From Cunninghamia lanceolata (taxonomy: Eukaryota > Streptophyta > Pinopsida > Cupressales > Cupressaceae): a stretch of 64,000 nucleotides of DNA. This document shows, piece after piece, positions 1-12,118 of this stretch. The notes below the pieces were generated by a model. That model ran no database searches and had not been told where the DNA came from. It saw only the letters and a list, made by a program, of their open reading frames with translations. Numbering within the stretch: position 1 is the stretch's first letter; every line of letters begins with the position of its first letter. The DNA is taken from assembly GCA_027924645.1 (NCBI GenBank), contig BSBN01000829.1, positions 1,550,001-1,614,000 of the forward strand, read 5' to 3'. Position numbers and translations under genes: made by a program.

Positions 1-3000
1 CGATAAGAGTGAATAATACTAGAAACTATTGCTAAAATTACCAGAGTGAAAACAACAGTGGGAGAAATTGATATGCAAGGATATCTTAGACACACAAGGC
101 GATAGAAAAATGTGAGCATTACCAGATAATACTGATGGCGACTTTTGGAATTACACAGATCATTAATGAACACAAAAGGATTGCAGACCATCCTTTAATA
201 GAATAGTAAAGATTCATAAAGATAAACATACAGACTAACAAGAACATACAAGGAATTAATCCCAAGCTTCCAAAATTCTTCAGCTTCCCAACTCCTCTAG
301 TTTCTTGTTGTCAATTTCCTCCAAATTTCCCTCTCCCCCTGAAAACAACTCTCCCTCAAAATAAAAAACCCCCTAGAAGCAAAAATAGCCAAGAGTCATA
401 AATCTCCACTATCATAAATCCATTACAGAAAATCCCACTACTCTGAAGCAATTACATTTTTACTTTACATAGAGATTCCCCAAATTTGGAATCTTACTCG
501 ACAACTAACAAGAATTAAATTATTGACTAAAATTATTCTATAATTTACAATATACTATTTTAACCATAATAAATACTTATGATTCATATACTATTAAAAT
601 CATTAAATGATGCATTTAATCTTTATTAAAATTACTTAAAGAATATTCCAAATTTCCTTAATACTTTATGACTAAGAAAAATACTATTATCTTTGATGTA
701 ATAATAACATTATTAAAATAATATTAATTCGTTAATGCATTACCAAAATACACATTGGTTTTATAAGAAAAACTCGACACTAACTCAACATACCACATGA
801 TGACTAAAATCGAGGCAAGGACCAAAGAGTAACATCTCGACTCATGACCACAAATTGAAGACTGAAACTGACCTAGGGAAAAACTTCATGATATCTCCCA
901 TCAACATGATCCATTAGTGTAAGGGCACGCTTAGACTTGCTAAGTCAGGTGGAGTCGATGCTCAGTACCTACAACCTGCATCAACATGATATGTTGTATA
1001 CGAACATATGAAAATATATCACACACACGAAGTCAAGGAATCACAACGTAGTAGGGTGCTCGAAACGAGAAATACTACACCGTCCCTGCTCTCCGGCATA
1101 GCAATAAACATAAACATTTCTAGCTAACAATAAGATAACATTCAATCCAAAAAGCATAGTAACATTATTCTACAAAACAATTAACCATCAACTAACCATT
1201 TCAAAATACAACATAAGCTGCAGTATCAATAATGTCATCATACTGCTCATAATACATGTCAATAACCACATCAGTCAAACATAGTCCATCCTGATCATCA
1301 TAAGCATAAACCATAAGTCTAATAACTCAATTGTCTCAAACTGCCTAAGTGTAAAAGAAAACTATCAATTGTCACAAGACAAAAATGAGGGGCATTATAA
1401 GCACCATCGGTATTTAGAGTACCATTCACAACCAATTGATAAGTTTCAAAAATCAAAGCAATGACTCATGTTCTTTATGGGTATATATCTATTCCAAATT
1501 AGTTGTTCAAAACATCATCCATCATGAATTGCCAATAGCAATCACTCCTGAAATTGTTCCTTAGAAGAGTACTCAGGAAAAACTAATTGATTAAAGCATG
1601 TGTGAGCTAAAGGGAGATTCTGGTATTCCTTATGAATCTATAACCTTAGAGGGTAAGATATACCCTGAAGATCTTTAAACCCTTCCAGAAGAACTTTTGA
1701 AATTCTTGTGACAAACTGCAACAAGCGTACTGTGTCCTCTTTGCCAAATCTTTACACAACCTCCTAAAACCACTGGATCATAGGAGATGCTGCATCATAT
1801 GCTATGTATTTCATATGTGCTCGACATTGTGAATTTCTTAGTCTCTTGGTGAATTCCCCACTCTTCCACTGCATCCCTTAGAGATTTCTTTTGATTTTAA
1901 TTCATTATGAATCAGAGTAGTTTGTATGAGATTATGCTCAAGTAGCCATTAATGTTGGCCACTAGAATTGAATGCAGCAGGCTTCTTAGGCTTCAAAAAT
2001 GTCAGATCGATATAATGAATTATGTCAGGAAGACTATTTCAATCTCATGTTGATCTATATGTTCATTTTGGCGCCATCTTTTGTTTATACATTCTTGATC
2101 GATTGCCAAGACTACCTTAATGTCTCTTTGATAGGAGGTATTCTTTTAGTTCTGATCTTATTAGGAAGACATTTTAACATTTTCATCGATGCACAAATCC
2201 CCTTTTCTTATTTTTCTCTTCTTAACATTTTGGGAAGACATCATAGATTTCACCTCAACACCAAGGTAGTCCTGACTGTCAAAGCTACTTTTGGACATTG
2301 GTGAGTGTTTTCCCAACGAGCAGTAGGTATCTTGTAGCTATCGGGTTGACAATCACTATCACTAAGAGAACAGAATGTTCTTTCGATACATTAAGTCTCA
2401 CCAATAGTGTTTTCTTATATCTTCCGTCCATGGGGAACATCGGTGGGACTCTCACCAAACTTTGTAATATCTTCTCATCAAGGTGACTTGCACAGTCGAA
2501 AGGATATAAAAAAATCCATTTCGATGGTATATGTCATGCCAATACATCTAGTGCATTAACTCATCAGTGAGAGTGCATATATCTCTTTCCGAACTTATGT
2601 CCGTCGGTATGACTTCTAAGATCGGAGTAGTTTAAAATTTTCACTCTGACTTTATCTCTCTTGCCGATAAGCTTTTTATCAGTGACACAATATGTAGTCT
2701 TCCCAATTGTTGCACAATTGTTACCTCTGGGTTCTTTGATTGGTGTAACTCCATTTAGGTCTTCTCGATATAAATGAAAATGTTCATTGGATAATTATGG
2801 CTTATTTGGTCAGAAAGACATGCATATGATCTTCTGATAGGGATCAATTGCTCATTTTGCACAACTATGAGCAGGGAAATGCTAATCTCAAAGGTCACAT
2901 TTATGGAATCATTAGTCATCATGGGCTACAATATGGATCTTGTTACACAAATTTTATCAATTTGTATTAATCATAAGATCAATGTATGGCAAATGTGGAG

Positions 3001-3300
3001 GACAAGTGACTGATGGTTAATGGAAAATGTGAAACTTTTTCTAGTTCTAATAGTGGCTCTGATTGGGGATGAATGAGCGTGAGATCATTGCAAGAATCCA
3101 GAAAGATCTCTGGGAAGTAGACCATATGGTATGGAACTTGACATGTATTTGAAGTGGGAGTTGGTATGGATGAGTAATGGAAGTTGAATGAAATCCTATA
3201 CTACTATGCATGGAAAACATATTGTAAAAAAAGGCAACTTTGAGAATTGTACATGCACTGGCAATTCTCAACCTTTTCCTAGACTACTGTGCATGGAAGT
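1..3300. other. Intergenic DNA, no recognised feature
   Basis: I recognise no gene here. The first 480 bp are A-rich, and 480-760 is strongly AT-rich with many short direct repeats. The longest open frame (1999-2304, plus, 101 codons) is hydrophobic and has no family motif, so I do not call it. At 3243-3270 and 3321-3348 a 24-nt motif occurs twice, with GAATTG and CAATTC as outer arms and CATGCACTGG between them. The stretch adjoins the truncated end of the minus-strand integrase at about 3380, so part of it may be decayed element DNA. Confidence 0.5.
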
Positions 3301-3379
3301 TTTTAAGAAAAGAAGTGTTTCAAGAATTGTCCATGCACTGGCAATTCCTGATCTTCTCCTGACATATAAACCCATTTCA

Positions 3380-3745
3380 TGAAGTAGTCAGTAGCCATGA
3401 GAATGAAAGAGTGTCCTTGAGAAGGAGGAGGTGAAATTTTTCCAATAAGATCTAAGCCGCACATGGAAAATGGCCAAGGTGAAACTTGGGAATGAAGTTC
3501 TTGGGAAGGAGCTCTAATGTGATTTTTATGTTGTTGACATTGCGAGCATCTTTCGACAAAGGCAAAGGAATCTTGTTCCATGTTCTACCAATAGTAACCC
3601 ATACAAACCAATTTTTGAACTACATATTTCCCACTGAAATGTCTTCCGTAGGCCCCAGAATGTGCCTCTTCTAGGACAATTAGGATCTCAAATTTATTAA
3701 TGCAACCAAGAAGAAGACCTTCATAGCTTCGTTGATATAGTATAT
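3380..3745 (-). pseudogene. Integrase N-terminal half (Tat-type) remnant
   Basis: In minus-strand order the sequence reads through a degenerate HHCC zinc-binding segment (ERCSQCQQHKNHI gives the CxxC pair). It then enters the integrase core with SPWPFSMCGLDLIGKI and ends at ATDYFMKWV, where the catalytic core has just begun. The first core Asp is visible in GLDLIG. Past about 3380 the homology stops abruptly, so the DDE core is incomplete. Upstream, the segment YEGLLLGCINKFEILIVLEE extends the domain to about 3745. The protein would join element cDNA to host DNA in the nucleus; this copy cannot. Confidence 0.82.
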
Positions 3746-3749
3746 TTGA

Positions 3750-5035
3750 TAAGATTATAAAGGGTACAAATGCACAAAGTTGTGTCCACTTAAGGTGGAA
3801 GTTTCAGACTTAGACAAAAACCTGAAATCAGGAAAAGTGAAACGGGATCCCATTTTTTATGAAACAGGATCCCACTTTTGCTTCAGGATCCTGAGCCAAA
3901 AGCGGGATCCTATTTTATAGAAATGGGATCCCATTTCATAAAGGGGTTAAATAGGAAAAACAAAACGGGATCCCATTTTGAAATGAGATCTTATTTCTTA
4001 AAATTGAATTTTGGGCCCGATTTTTGCTTTGTCAACCAGTTCGGGAAAAGGGTTGGGGACCCGAACCTAGGCTTTGGACCTGGTTGGACCTGCAAGTTGA
4101 AGGTCTTGTCAATGCCACAACAAAATAGTGACTTTGGGCATATGTCTGAAGACCTTTTTTGTAGAATTTTTTTAACAAAATTAAAACCCATTATAGATGA
4201 GATAGTGTAGATTCCAAATATGTAATTTTTTTTACAATTGGATTATTTTTTCTATTTTTCAATTAATTTGTGACGAAATAGGTCCATAAACTTGAATTAT
4301 TAGGGTTTTTTAGTATTTTAATAACTTTTTATTAAAATATTGTTTTGAAAAACAAATTATACGAATGTACTTCAGACAATTCTTTTCAATTTGAAAAAAA
4401 ATTCAAAAAATGCTAAGTTTAGGTCATCTTATGCATGACGTACACAATGATTTTTTAAAACACCAAATATGGCCAATAAAAAATTAACAAAAAAAGGATA
4501 TTCAATAAAAAATTACAAAAAATATGGAAAACGTGGTTCAGTGAGTTACAAATCTTTTCCCAAAAGGATTTAGAAAAATATGATTATTTAGGTCAAAATA
4601 TGGATGACATACATGTCTATGGTATAGTAAAAAAAGTGACTTTTAAACAGTGGTTTTTATAAAGGCCTATTGAAAATCAATTTGTATCATCTGGGTATTC
4701 AAATAAATTACATATTTAGAAACTAGACTCTAAGTACTTACGTGTTATGATTAGTATCTTTTTTAAATATTCCATCTCTAAGTGCTTCAAATTTTAAGGT
4801 CAAATGTGACAAATTCTAAAAATTAGGGAAAACACTTTTACTTTTTGGCCAAAAAGTGGTCTCAACTTCTTGCACACACACTATAGTGTTCCACAAGTTT
4901 GCGTATGTGAGTTTGGGAACTTTTGGATGCTAGATCAAGAAAGGTACATTCATGCAAATATCAAAATATACGAGAGTACCATTCAACTGAATCTATGTTA
5001 CTACAAAAGACTATCAAATATTTATGATATTAAAG
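3750..5035. other. Foreign insertion inside pol, with GGATCC repeat array
   Basis: This segment lies between the integrase and second RNase H of the minus-strand pol and matches neither. Its left part (3843-3995) has seven copies of a degenerate GGGATCCCATTTT motif spaced about 19-22 nt. The rest (4200-4860) is very AT-rich with poly-T and poly-A runs. Small frames inside it have no family features. It could be a solo LTR or leader fragment of another element, but I found no clear target duplication or LTR termini. Confidence 0.5.
3843..3995. repeat. Degenerate ~20-nt array with GGATCC core
   Basis: Core sites lie near 3844, 3867, 3885, 3904, 3925, 3967 and 3985. Most read GGGATCCCATTT or AGGATCC, and the last has decayed to GAGATCTTATTT. 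The core GGGATCCC is a perfect palindrome. Spacing is 19-23 nt, with one double step of 42, so the unit is about 20-21 nt. Confidence 0.75.
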
Positions 5036-5039
5036 GTGG

Positions 5040-5440
5040 TTTGACATTATGAATGATGAATTGATATTTCCTCAAAGAATTGTCAAGGGATATAAGGGAA
5101 GCAATGCTTACCATCGCATCCGCATGTCGATTGTATTTTTATGGAATTGTGTCAATTGTAAAGGATGAGAAATTCTTCAATAGTGATAAGGCTAAGTCTC
5201 GAAACTGAGAAAACTTATCTTGCTTTGCTTGATAAGATCCAATGACTTGTCTTATGATCAATTAAGAATCATTGAATATGCAAATGTGTTTAATTTTGAG
5301 AGTCATTGTGGCACGCAAGCCAATAATAAGGGCTTTGTACTCTAGAATGTTGTTGGTGCATAGAAAATTGAGATAGTAAGATAGAGGAATCAACTTACCT
5401 GATCGAGGTATTAGTATAATGCTAGCACCAAAACTAGTTC
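5040..5440 (-). pseudogene. Second (archaeal-type) RNase H remnant
   Basis: On the minus strand this stretch translates to a row of conserved landmarks of the extra RNase H found in Tat elements: FLCTNNILEYKALIIGL (the Asn-Asn-x-x-Glu-Tyr motif), then IFNDS followed by a stop and LIIRQVIGSYQAKQ, then a PxxxNxxADAM-like end. Two internal stops are present (at the residue after NDS and near 5140). The same motifs appear intact in E2 at 58.8-59.2 kb (FPCTNNIAEYEALLIGL, YGDSQLVIHQVI). The domain would cleave the RNA of RNA-DNA hybrids or support strand transfer; it is dead here. Confidence 0.8.
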
Positions 5441-5925
5441 AACATATAGAACCATCGAAGAATAACTTCCATTTATTATCAACATCTAGGGAAAGGATTT
5501 GATCATTAGGGAATGATTCTTGATTCAGAGTAGAAAATGGTGAAGGAGCTTCAACTAAGTGGTCGGTCAATGCTTGACCCTTAATTACCTTTTGGGAGAC
5601 AAACTTAAGATCAAATTCCATTAACAACATAACCCACTTTGTTAAACATCCTAAAAGATCTATTTTAGCAAATATATGTTTCAAAGGATTGAATTTTACA
5701 ATTACAATAATTTCAGCATTTTGTAGATAATTTCTCAATTTTTGTGTTGCAAAAATGAGAGCTAGGCACTACTTTTCTATCAAAGAATATCACATTTCAT
5801 AATCAAGAAAGCTTTGACTGATATAATATACAACACGCTCTTTTCCATCGTCATCATGTTGTGTTAACAATGTTTCATGAGAATTAGGAGATGCAGATGT
5901 GTAGAGAATAAAAGGTCATCTAGAG
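5439..5925 (-). pseudogene. RNase H (pol) remnant
   Basis: The right part on the minus strand reads VVYYISQSFLDYEM, then a stop, then YSLIEK, a stop and CLALIFATQKLRNYL. This is the Ty3/gypsy RNase H segment in which an active-site Glu normally precedes the CLA helix. An open frame of 99 codons follows (5738-5439) with HIFAKIDLLGCLTKWVMLL and KVIKGQALTDHLVEAP, the usual connection to the next domain. It continues directly from the RT, with two in-frame stops and no long deletion. It is non-functional. Confidence 0.82.
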
Positions 5926-5953
5926 ACGATAGGCTGTAATATAGGAGGATTAG

Positions 5954-6781
5954 CTAGGTAGCTTTTGAGATCATGAAAATCTTTCTAGCAATCCTTATCC
6001 CAATTAAATTTAGATTCTTTCTTAAGTAATTGTGTGAAAGGGTGAGTATGATCTGTGAGTTGTCAGACAAATCGATGAATGGCCTATATCTTCCCTTGTA
6101 AACTACGAAGTTGTGAAATATTTTTAGGAGGTGGCATGTTGACAATTTGGCATCAATCATTTTCATATCCACCTCAATACCATGTTGCAAAACAATGAAT
6201 CCGTATAGGTTACCACTATCAACGCCAAAGATGCATTTACAAAGATTCAAGTACATGTTGTATTTACATATACGTTCAAAGATTTGATGGAGAATTGTGA
6301 TGTGATCCTGGTGCAAAATAGACTTGGCCAGAATGTCATCTACATAATCTTCTAAAATATTATGCATGAAATCATGAAAGACGAGTGTCATAGCACATTG
6401 ATAAGTTGCACCTATGTTCTTTAATCCAAATGACATGGCAACCCAACAAAATGTTCCCCAAGGAGTTATAAAAGATATTTTATATTGATCTTGAGGATTG
6501 ATGAATATTTGATTATAACTAGAGAAACCATCCATAAAGGAAAGTAAATCATGGCCTGTAGTGGAATCGACAATCATATCAATATTAGGAAGAGGAAAAT
6601 CATTATTTAAAGATGCTTTATTTAAATCTCGAAAGTCATTGCAAATTTGAATATGGTTGCCATATTTAGAAACAAATACAATATTCAAGATCCAAGGTGA
6701 GTAGTCAATAGGGCAGATAAAATCTACTTGAAGAAGCTTCTCTATCTCAACTTTGACTAATAATGCAACCTTAGAATTCAT
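5954..6781 (-). pseudogene. Reverse transcriptase domain (Tat-type Ty3/gypsy)
   Basis: The minus-strand frame of 275 codons is open across most of the RT. In order it shows the primer-side segment ALLVKVEIEKLLQVDFI, the finger motif NDFRDLNKAS, the palm motif LLSFMDGFSSYNQI, the FGLKNIGATYQ segment and the catalytic box EDYVDDILAKS. Both catalytic Asp residues are kept. The frame drifts near 6130, where the thumb should begin. The start Met is not native: the true frame continues upstream into the linker (6771-7382) after a shift. RT would copy element RNA to cDNA in cytoplasmic particles. Confidence 0.9.
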
Positions 6782-7527
6782 CTTGCGAATCTTTTCTTAT
6801 AACTTTAGCATCAAGATGAATGATGATATTATGTGTTACCACCTTAGGCTCAATGTCAGGCATGTCAGAATATGTCCAAGAAAAGAGCTCAAGATATTCA
6901 TGCAAAAGAGAAGTAAGTTCTTGACCTTCTTCAGGATCTAGATAGTTCCCAATATGGATAACTTTTTCAAGGTTATCCTTCTCCATCAAGACATTGACAG
7001 TCTTTCTGTTAAGGAGAGGACTGCGGTCTGGGACCTCAGGAGGATGAAGGAATTCCATAGGTGATTCATGAGATGTCAAAGTGCCATTAGATAAACAAGC
7101 ATCTTTCCCAAAGTATGCTTCTACATTTAAACAATAAGGAAATCCACAATCATGATGGTAATGAAGAAAATGATCATAATCTCTTAAGAATTCAACCAAA
7201 GCTTCATCCATTGAAAAAATATCTAAAGGAATATTTCTATATTCACAATTTATGTCAATTAATTCCAGATATACCCAATTAAATGTCGAAATATGATTTG
7301 TAAATGATGAAATTGTGTTTACATCTATATTAGGATGACAAGCGACCTTTAGTGGGCTGTAAAGGATAGTATACAAGTCCAAGTGAAGAGTACTGTGGAT
7401 TAGCCTCTAAGGGTATTTTAATGCCTTGTTCCTTTATACCACAACCATTACTATTGTATCCACATTGAGAGAGAATTTGAAAATCTTGACCATAAATAGA
7501 TGCAATTTCTGAACAGGAAGGAGGCAC
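6771..7527 (-). pseudogene. Pol linker between protease and RT
   Basis: Two minus-strand frames (7382-6771 and 7527-7330) cover the spacer between protease and RT in Tat pol. The recognisable part is near its end: LLHEYLELFSWTYSDMPDIE followed by VVTHNIIIHLDAK, the stretch just before the RT fingers in plant Ty3/gypsy. The upstream part (7382-7000) has no motif I know. The two frames overlap, so at least one frameshift has occurred. Confidence 0.7.
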
Positions 7528-7739
7528 CTCATAGGTCTCATATGCTATAGTATAAGAGAAAGTATTGTCATAATTACTTTTGAAAGAAATCTTAGGTGTC
7601 CTAGGAGTAGAAATTGAAGCAACCTTATAATGTTTTGGCTTTGATGGTGAGACTTCATATTCCCCTACAAAGCTAGGTGTAAAGTCTAACGAACCCCAGT
7701 CATTGTCAAAAAGTGTATTTGAAGGTGAATTAGATTCTT

Positions 7740-8226
7740 CTATGATAACCTTCGTAGGAGGGGAGAAGAATTAACTTTATAAAGATGAGAGATTAAAGTA
7801 AAGGGTTTAAAATATTCTCTATTTTTAGCTTCAGTTTGTAGACAATTTTCCAGAATCAGATCAGCTTCAATTGTTTGGAGCTTATTGTCATGAACAAACT
7901 TAATTGATTGATGAAGGGTAGACAATAATACCCCCATGACATGAATTCAGGTTCTATCGAGAAAAATATTATATGAAAGAGAATTGGGCATGACATGGAA
8001 TAAGAGTAGGCATTGTTACTTATCTAGCCTTAACAGGTAAGGTGATAGTACCTAATGATTGTCTACCAACATTATCAAAGCCATGAATATTAAGTTTATG
8101 AGAAGGAAGATGAGATTCTTGAGGAAGAATAGGTTGATAAGGTAGAAGAGAAGTTGGAACAAATGTTATTGGTTTCTTTTGTTTATTGTTTCTAGTGTTA
8201 TATGTATGAGCAACCTCATCATGCAT
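7740..8226 (-). pseudogene. Aspartic protease region remnant
   Basis: The upstream frame (8226-8020) ends with GFDNVGRQSLGTITLPVKA, and the downstream part (about 7990-7740) reads SLSYNIFLDRT, a stop, IHVMGVLLSTLHQSIKFVHD. Together these are the C-terminal half of a Ty3/gypsy retropepsin, whose family hallmark here is a YNxxLGRPWIH segment. The LGRPW core has become LDRT-stop. The catalytic Asp segment is not readable. Upstream, frames between 8580 and 8230 may be late gag but show no zinc knuckle. Confidence 0.65.
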
Positions 8227-8599
8227 GGGTTGTCAACACATTTTGATTGTATTGACTGTTTCTAGTAATTTTTTTGCATAGTTTAATATATAACTAGGAG
8301 GTCTAGGTATTTTTAGAGAGCCTCCTATTATGATAGATTGTGATTAAGGAGCATCATTACGAAGATGCACAACAATTTTGGGTTTCTCAAGCTCTTTTTG
8401 GGAACCAAAAACATAAATTGTATTAATGAATTTTTGAAATAGAGATGGCTTAGGAGTCATAGAGGATGATTCTGTAGAGATGAAGTCATCTAAGGCTTCA
8501 TCTAACATGTCAAATGATCACTACTAAATGGCTCATCAAATGCATTGGAATCTTGAAGAAAGAAGTTTGACATATTTGCATACCCTACTTTTTTCAAAC

Positions 8600-10610
8600 C
8601 TTATAGAAATGAAGTGAAGGAGAGAGAATCAAATGAAGTTTGTTTATGCTTTATCCTACACAAAATGAAATATACCAAGCTACGAACAACAAAATTATGC
8701 TATCCAATGACTAGCTAAAACATAACCAAGATTTTTTAATTTTCAAACTAGAATTACCATAAAATGAGATTTTTGATAACCCTAATCTATATATATATAT
8801 ATATGAAAGGTGTGAATCTAAGTAATGTGTATCAAACTTATTTATAATCAGATTTAAAGCATCATATTAAAAATTTATATTAAGTTACAATGATCTAATC
8901 ATAAGAAAAGTAAACTATGTAAAAAGTATAGTTTTTTTCAAATCTAAATCAAATGGTTGTTGTTCGAATTTCACATGCCAAAATGCAAGTAATGAACTAA
9001 ACACAAAGGATGATAAGGTAAATAAAATGAAATAACTTTAATCAACTTAACAATGCTACAAATATTTGAAACAACTCACTAATCTAGAAACCCTAGGTTC
9101 AAGACTAGCTAGATTTATAGGAAATGCAAGGTTTTTTGTTACCCTTGTGGTGGATTAAATGCAAAATGTGATGTATGTAAGTATGGAAATGATGAGTGAA
9201 CTCAATTTTAATCAAATCTAGGATAGTCAAAAAATATTTTTAGATGAAGAAGGATGTAAGAGTATAAGAAGAGTCAGGTTCACCAAAATGTTTGATGGAA
9301 AAGAGAGACTTAGCCTAAAAGGTTAAACTAGGTCAAAACCCTCTTCCATTAACATTGAGAACAAACTGAGATTGGCTTCTACCCTTGAGGGAGAGTAAAA
9401 CTACAGGGTTTTTGTCTCTTTGTTGTATAGAGGAGTAAAAACCAAGCTAGGGAAAAATATCAAACCCTAAATGAGCAAGATTTACCTAAAGATGATTGTC
9501 AGAAATAGAAATAGAAAATCTAAAAGGATAGCGGAGATGAAGAGATGGAGTAGAGAAGGAACCTGGGCCTAAAATATCAGAGGTACCAGGGTACTAGGCA
9601 CCCTAGACCCTGATTAGGGTTTTGCAAAAACTTAGAGATTTGCCCGACCTGTAACTATTAAACCTTCTTCCTGATTGTTGTCTTCTGAAACCTGTTACTT
9701 TAACCTGCACACAAAAAAGAAGGAAATTTTTGTGGCTATATAAGAGCTTTCCTTAATCAATCATGCATTTCCATATTCCTACCTCACAAATAGCAAAGAT
9801 TAGAATAAAATGTTGTGTGTGCTAAAAAAGCCTAAGTGTGAGCAGTGACATGCAAGATCTAATCACATATATCAAACCCTAACCCATGACTCAAGCAAAT
9901 AGGAACAATATGATCAAAGAGATGCTTCACTCAAGGAAACATACAACTTTACCTCATGGATGAGGATTCATTGAAGGTTTGTTGAAAAATAAGGTGATGC
10001 AACCATACCCTTGGAGGGTACTCGAGCCAATCTCAAGTTGGTGGTTCAAATCCTTCTCTCAATCATGCAAAGTACTTCAATCTAGGAATGATGAGATAGA
10101 CTCAAAATCTCAGTTCAAGTAGCCTTCATACAAATATTTCCAAGAGTAAAGTTAAATTCCACTTGATCAAATAGAAACCTACAATAATTCAATAGCATAG
10201 AGAGCATAATATTTGCATAGAGAGCTTTTTCATCATTCATCTAACATCTAGATCACATCTAGTTTCAAATGAAGAGGTTACTTACTTTTATACAAGGATT
10301 TAAGAATGAATAATGTGAATTAAAGAGCTGACAACACACATCAAAAAGAAAATTTGAGTTTAGGGTCAGCCTAACCATCATTAAAGATGACTTGTGGACT
10401 TAATTTTCCTCCCTAAAAACATGGGAGAGACCAGGGTGCTAGGCACCCAAGGCCTTTTGGGAAAATTAAGTTACAAACATGTATTTAAGGTGGTGCTAAC
10501 TCCAAATTTTGAATTAGTTTTCAAGTTAAGACCCAAATTTAACCAAAATCACAAAATTTCATAGAATCACGACCCAATTAGTACTTTAGGGTAGACATAA
10601 AAATGAAATA
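8600..10610. other. Non-coding stretch, possibly 5' LTR/leader of the minus-strand Tat remnant
   Basis: I see no gene. It lies upstream of the minus-strand gag-pol remnant, where the leader and 5' LTR should be. A TATA-like CTATATAAG sits at about 9738, and (TA)n occurs near 8791-8806. A 19-nt motif, ACCAGGGTRCTAGGCACCC, occurs at 9585-9603 and 10430-10448; its arms GGTGC and GCACC can pair. On the minus strand TGTCTACCC begins at about 10,597, a possible LTR start next to the PPR fragment, but I found no matching second LTR. Confidence 0.35.
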
Positions 10611-10613
10611 GGA

Positions 10614-11160
10614 TTGGGATCAATAAAGGGAGGTGCTAAACATAGTGAAATTGTGCTTGCACAGCCAAGGATCACAATTTACGACATAATAGATGTAAAG
10701 CTGAATTCCACAACCTTTACCAACATCCTCCCTATCTGTGCCAAAATGGGATCTTTGGAACAAGGTATGGACATCCATCAAATCATAAAGGATATGGGAA
10801 TTTTGTAGATGTTATAGTTGCAACTGACTTGGTAGACATGTATGCAAAATGTTGAAGCATAGACAAGGCATATGAAATATTTGACAGAACATATCAAAGA
10901 GATGCCATCTCATGAAATGTAATGATTTGTAAGATATGCACAAAATAGATTTTTTGATAAGGCTTTAGAAACTTTCAAACAAATACAATTGATGGGTGTA
11001 AAGCCAAATTCCACAACCTTTGCCTGCATCCTCCCTGCCCATGCCAAAATGGGATCTTTGGAACAAGGTATGGACATCCATCAAAGCATAAAGGATATGG
11101 GAATTTTTTAGATGTAGTTGCAAATGCCCTAGTAGACATGTATGCAAAATTTGGATTCAT
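10614..11160 (+). pseudogene. Pentatricopeptide repeat (PPR) gene fragment
   Basis: Two PPR blocks about 350 bp apart are visible. The first (10,680-10,808) reads VKLNSTTFTNILPICAKMG and then SLEQGMDIHQIIKDMGI; the second (10,997-11,112) reads VKPNSTTFACILPAHAKMG with the same continuation. Between and after them are ATDLVDMYAKC and ANALVDMYAKFG, plus ALETFKQIQLMG, the alternating helices of a PLS-type plant PPR protein. Such proteins bind organellar RNA. Stops near 10,809, 10,852 and 10,914 and shifts between blocks make this a dead fragment. It ends at about 11,160, where GA repeats begin. It may have been captured and moved by a transposon, but I see no borders. Confidence 0.85.
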
Positions 11161-11895
11161 AGAAAGAGATAGAGGGAGAGATGGAGAGATAGAGTCAGAG
11201 AGAGGGAAAATATAAAAAGTGGGGCAAATAGAGAGATAGAAAGGGAGAGGGAGAGGGAGAAAGAGATAGAGAGAGATAGGAGATATAGATAGAGAGGGAG
11301 AGATAAATAAAGAGGGAGGGAGGGAGGTATAAAGGGGGAGAGAAGGGGGAGGGAGAGAGACATATATAGATAGTGAGAGAGAAATATAGAGATATAAAGG
11401 GAGAGGGAGAGATAGAGAATGAGAGAGATATATAGATAGAGATAGAAAGAGGGGGAGGGAGAAATATAAATATATACTTAGAGAGAGAGAGTGGGGAGAG
11501 ATAGATAGAGAGAGGATAGAGAATAGAGATGGGGAGAGTGAGAGATGGAGAGATAGAGATTGCGAGAGTGAGAGGGAGAGATATAGAGATAAGGAGATAG
11601 AGATAGAAGATATAGAGAGAGGGAGACATAGATATAGAGAGAAGGAGACACAGAGATAGAGATATATCATTAGAGAGAGGGAAAGATAAAGAGAGATAGC
11701 TATATAAAGTTAGAGAGAGGGAGACATAGGAAGAGGTAGGGGAGAGTGATAGATATATAGACGTGAGAGAGATGGGGAGAGAAGAGATAGAGGAGAGATC
11801 GAGAGAGAGGAATAGAGAGATGGAGAGATAGATGTGGAGAGATAGAAGAGAGAAGAGAGAGAGAGAGAGAGAGAGGAGAGAGAAGAGAGAGAGAG

Positions 11896-11962
<67 letters not shown>

Positions 11963-11968
11963 GAGAGA

Positions 11969-12028
<60 letters not shown>

Positions 12029-12046
12029 GAGAGAGAGAAGAGAGAG

Positions 12047-12094
<48 letters not shown>

Positions 12095-12118
12095 GAGAGG
12101 AGGTAGAGAGAGAGAGGT
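11161..12118. repeat. GA-rich microsatellite, ~960 bp
   Basis: An almost pure purine tract on the plus strand. The left 700 bp are a mixture of GAGAGG, GATAGA and GGGAGA words. The right part (about 11,850-12,105) is nearly perfect (GA)n with occasional AGAAGAGA and single C interruptions. Reading frames on both strands (Ser-Leu rich or Arg-Glu rich) are products of the repeat and not genes. The tract could form purine-strand triplex DNA. Confidence 0.95.

Larger units (their letters stand above)
3303..8590 (-). mobile_element. Decayed Ty3/gypsy (Tat-type) element, internal part
   Basis: Read on the minus strand, the order is protease (about 8226-7740), linker (7527-6771), reverse transcriptase (6781-5954), RNase H (about 5920-5560), second archaeal-type RNase H (about 5440-5040) and integrase N-terminal half (3745-3380). 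Two RNase H domains in a row are typical of the Tat/Ogre branch of Ty3/gypsy. All domains carry stops or frameshifts. The integrase stops after the first part of its core, and about 1.3 kb of unrelated DNA (about 3750-5035) separates it from the second RNase H. I could not fix either LTR. It resembles E2 (38,897 onward) in domain order but is clearly more decayed. Confidence 0.85.

Noticed and set aside
1999..2304. 101-codon hydrophobic plus-strand frame
   Set aside because: No start context, family motif or neighbouring gene; AT-rich DNA gives such frames by chance.
3878..4210. 110-codon plus-strand frame
   Set aside because: Its first half is the GGATCC repeat array and the opposite strand is equally open, so it is a product of the repeat.
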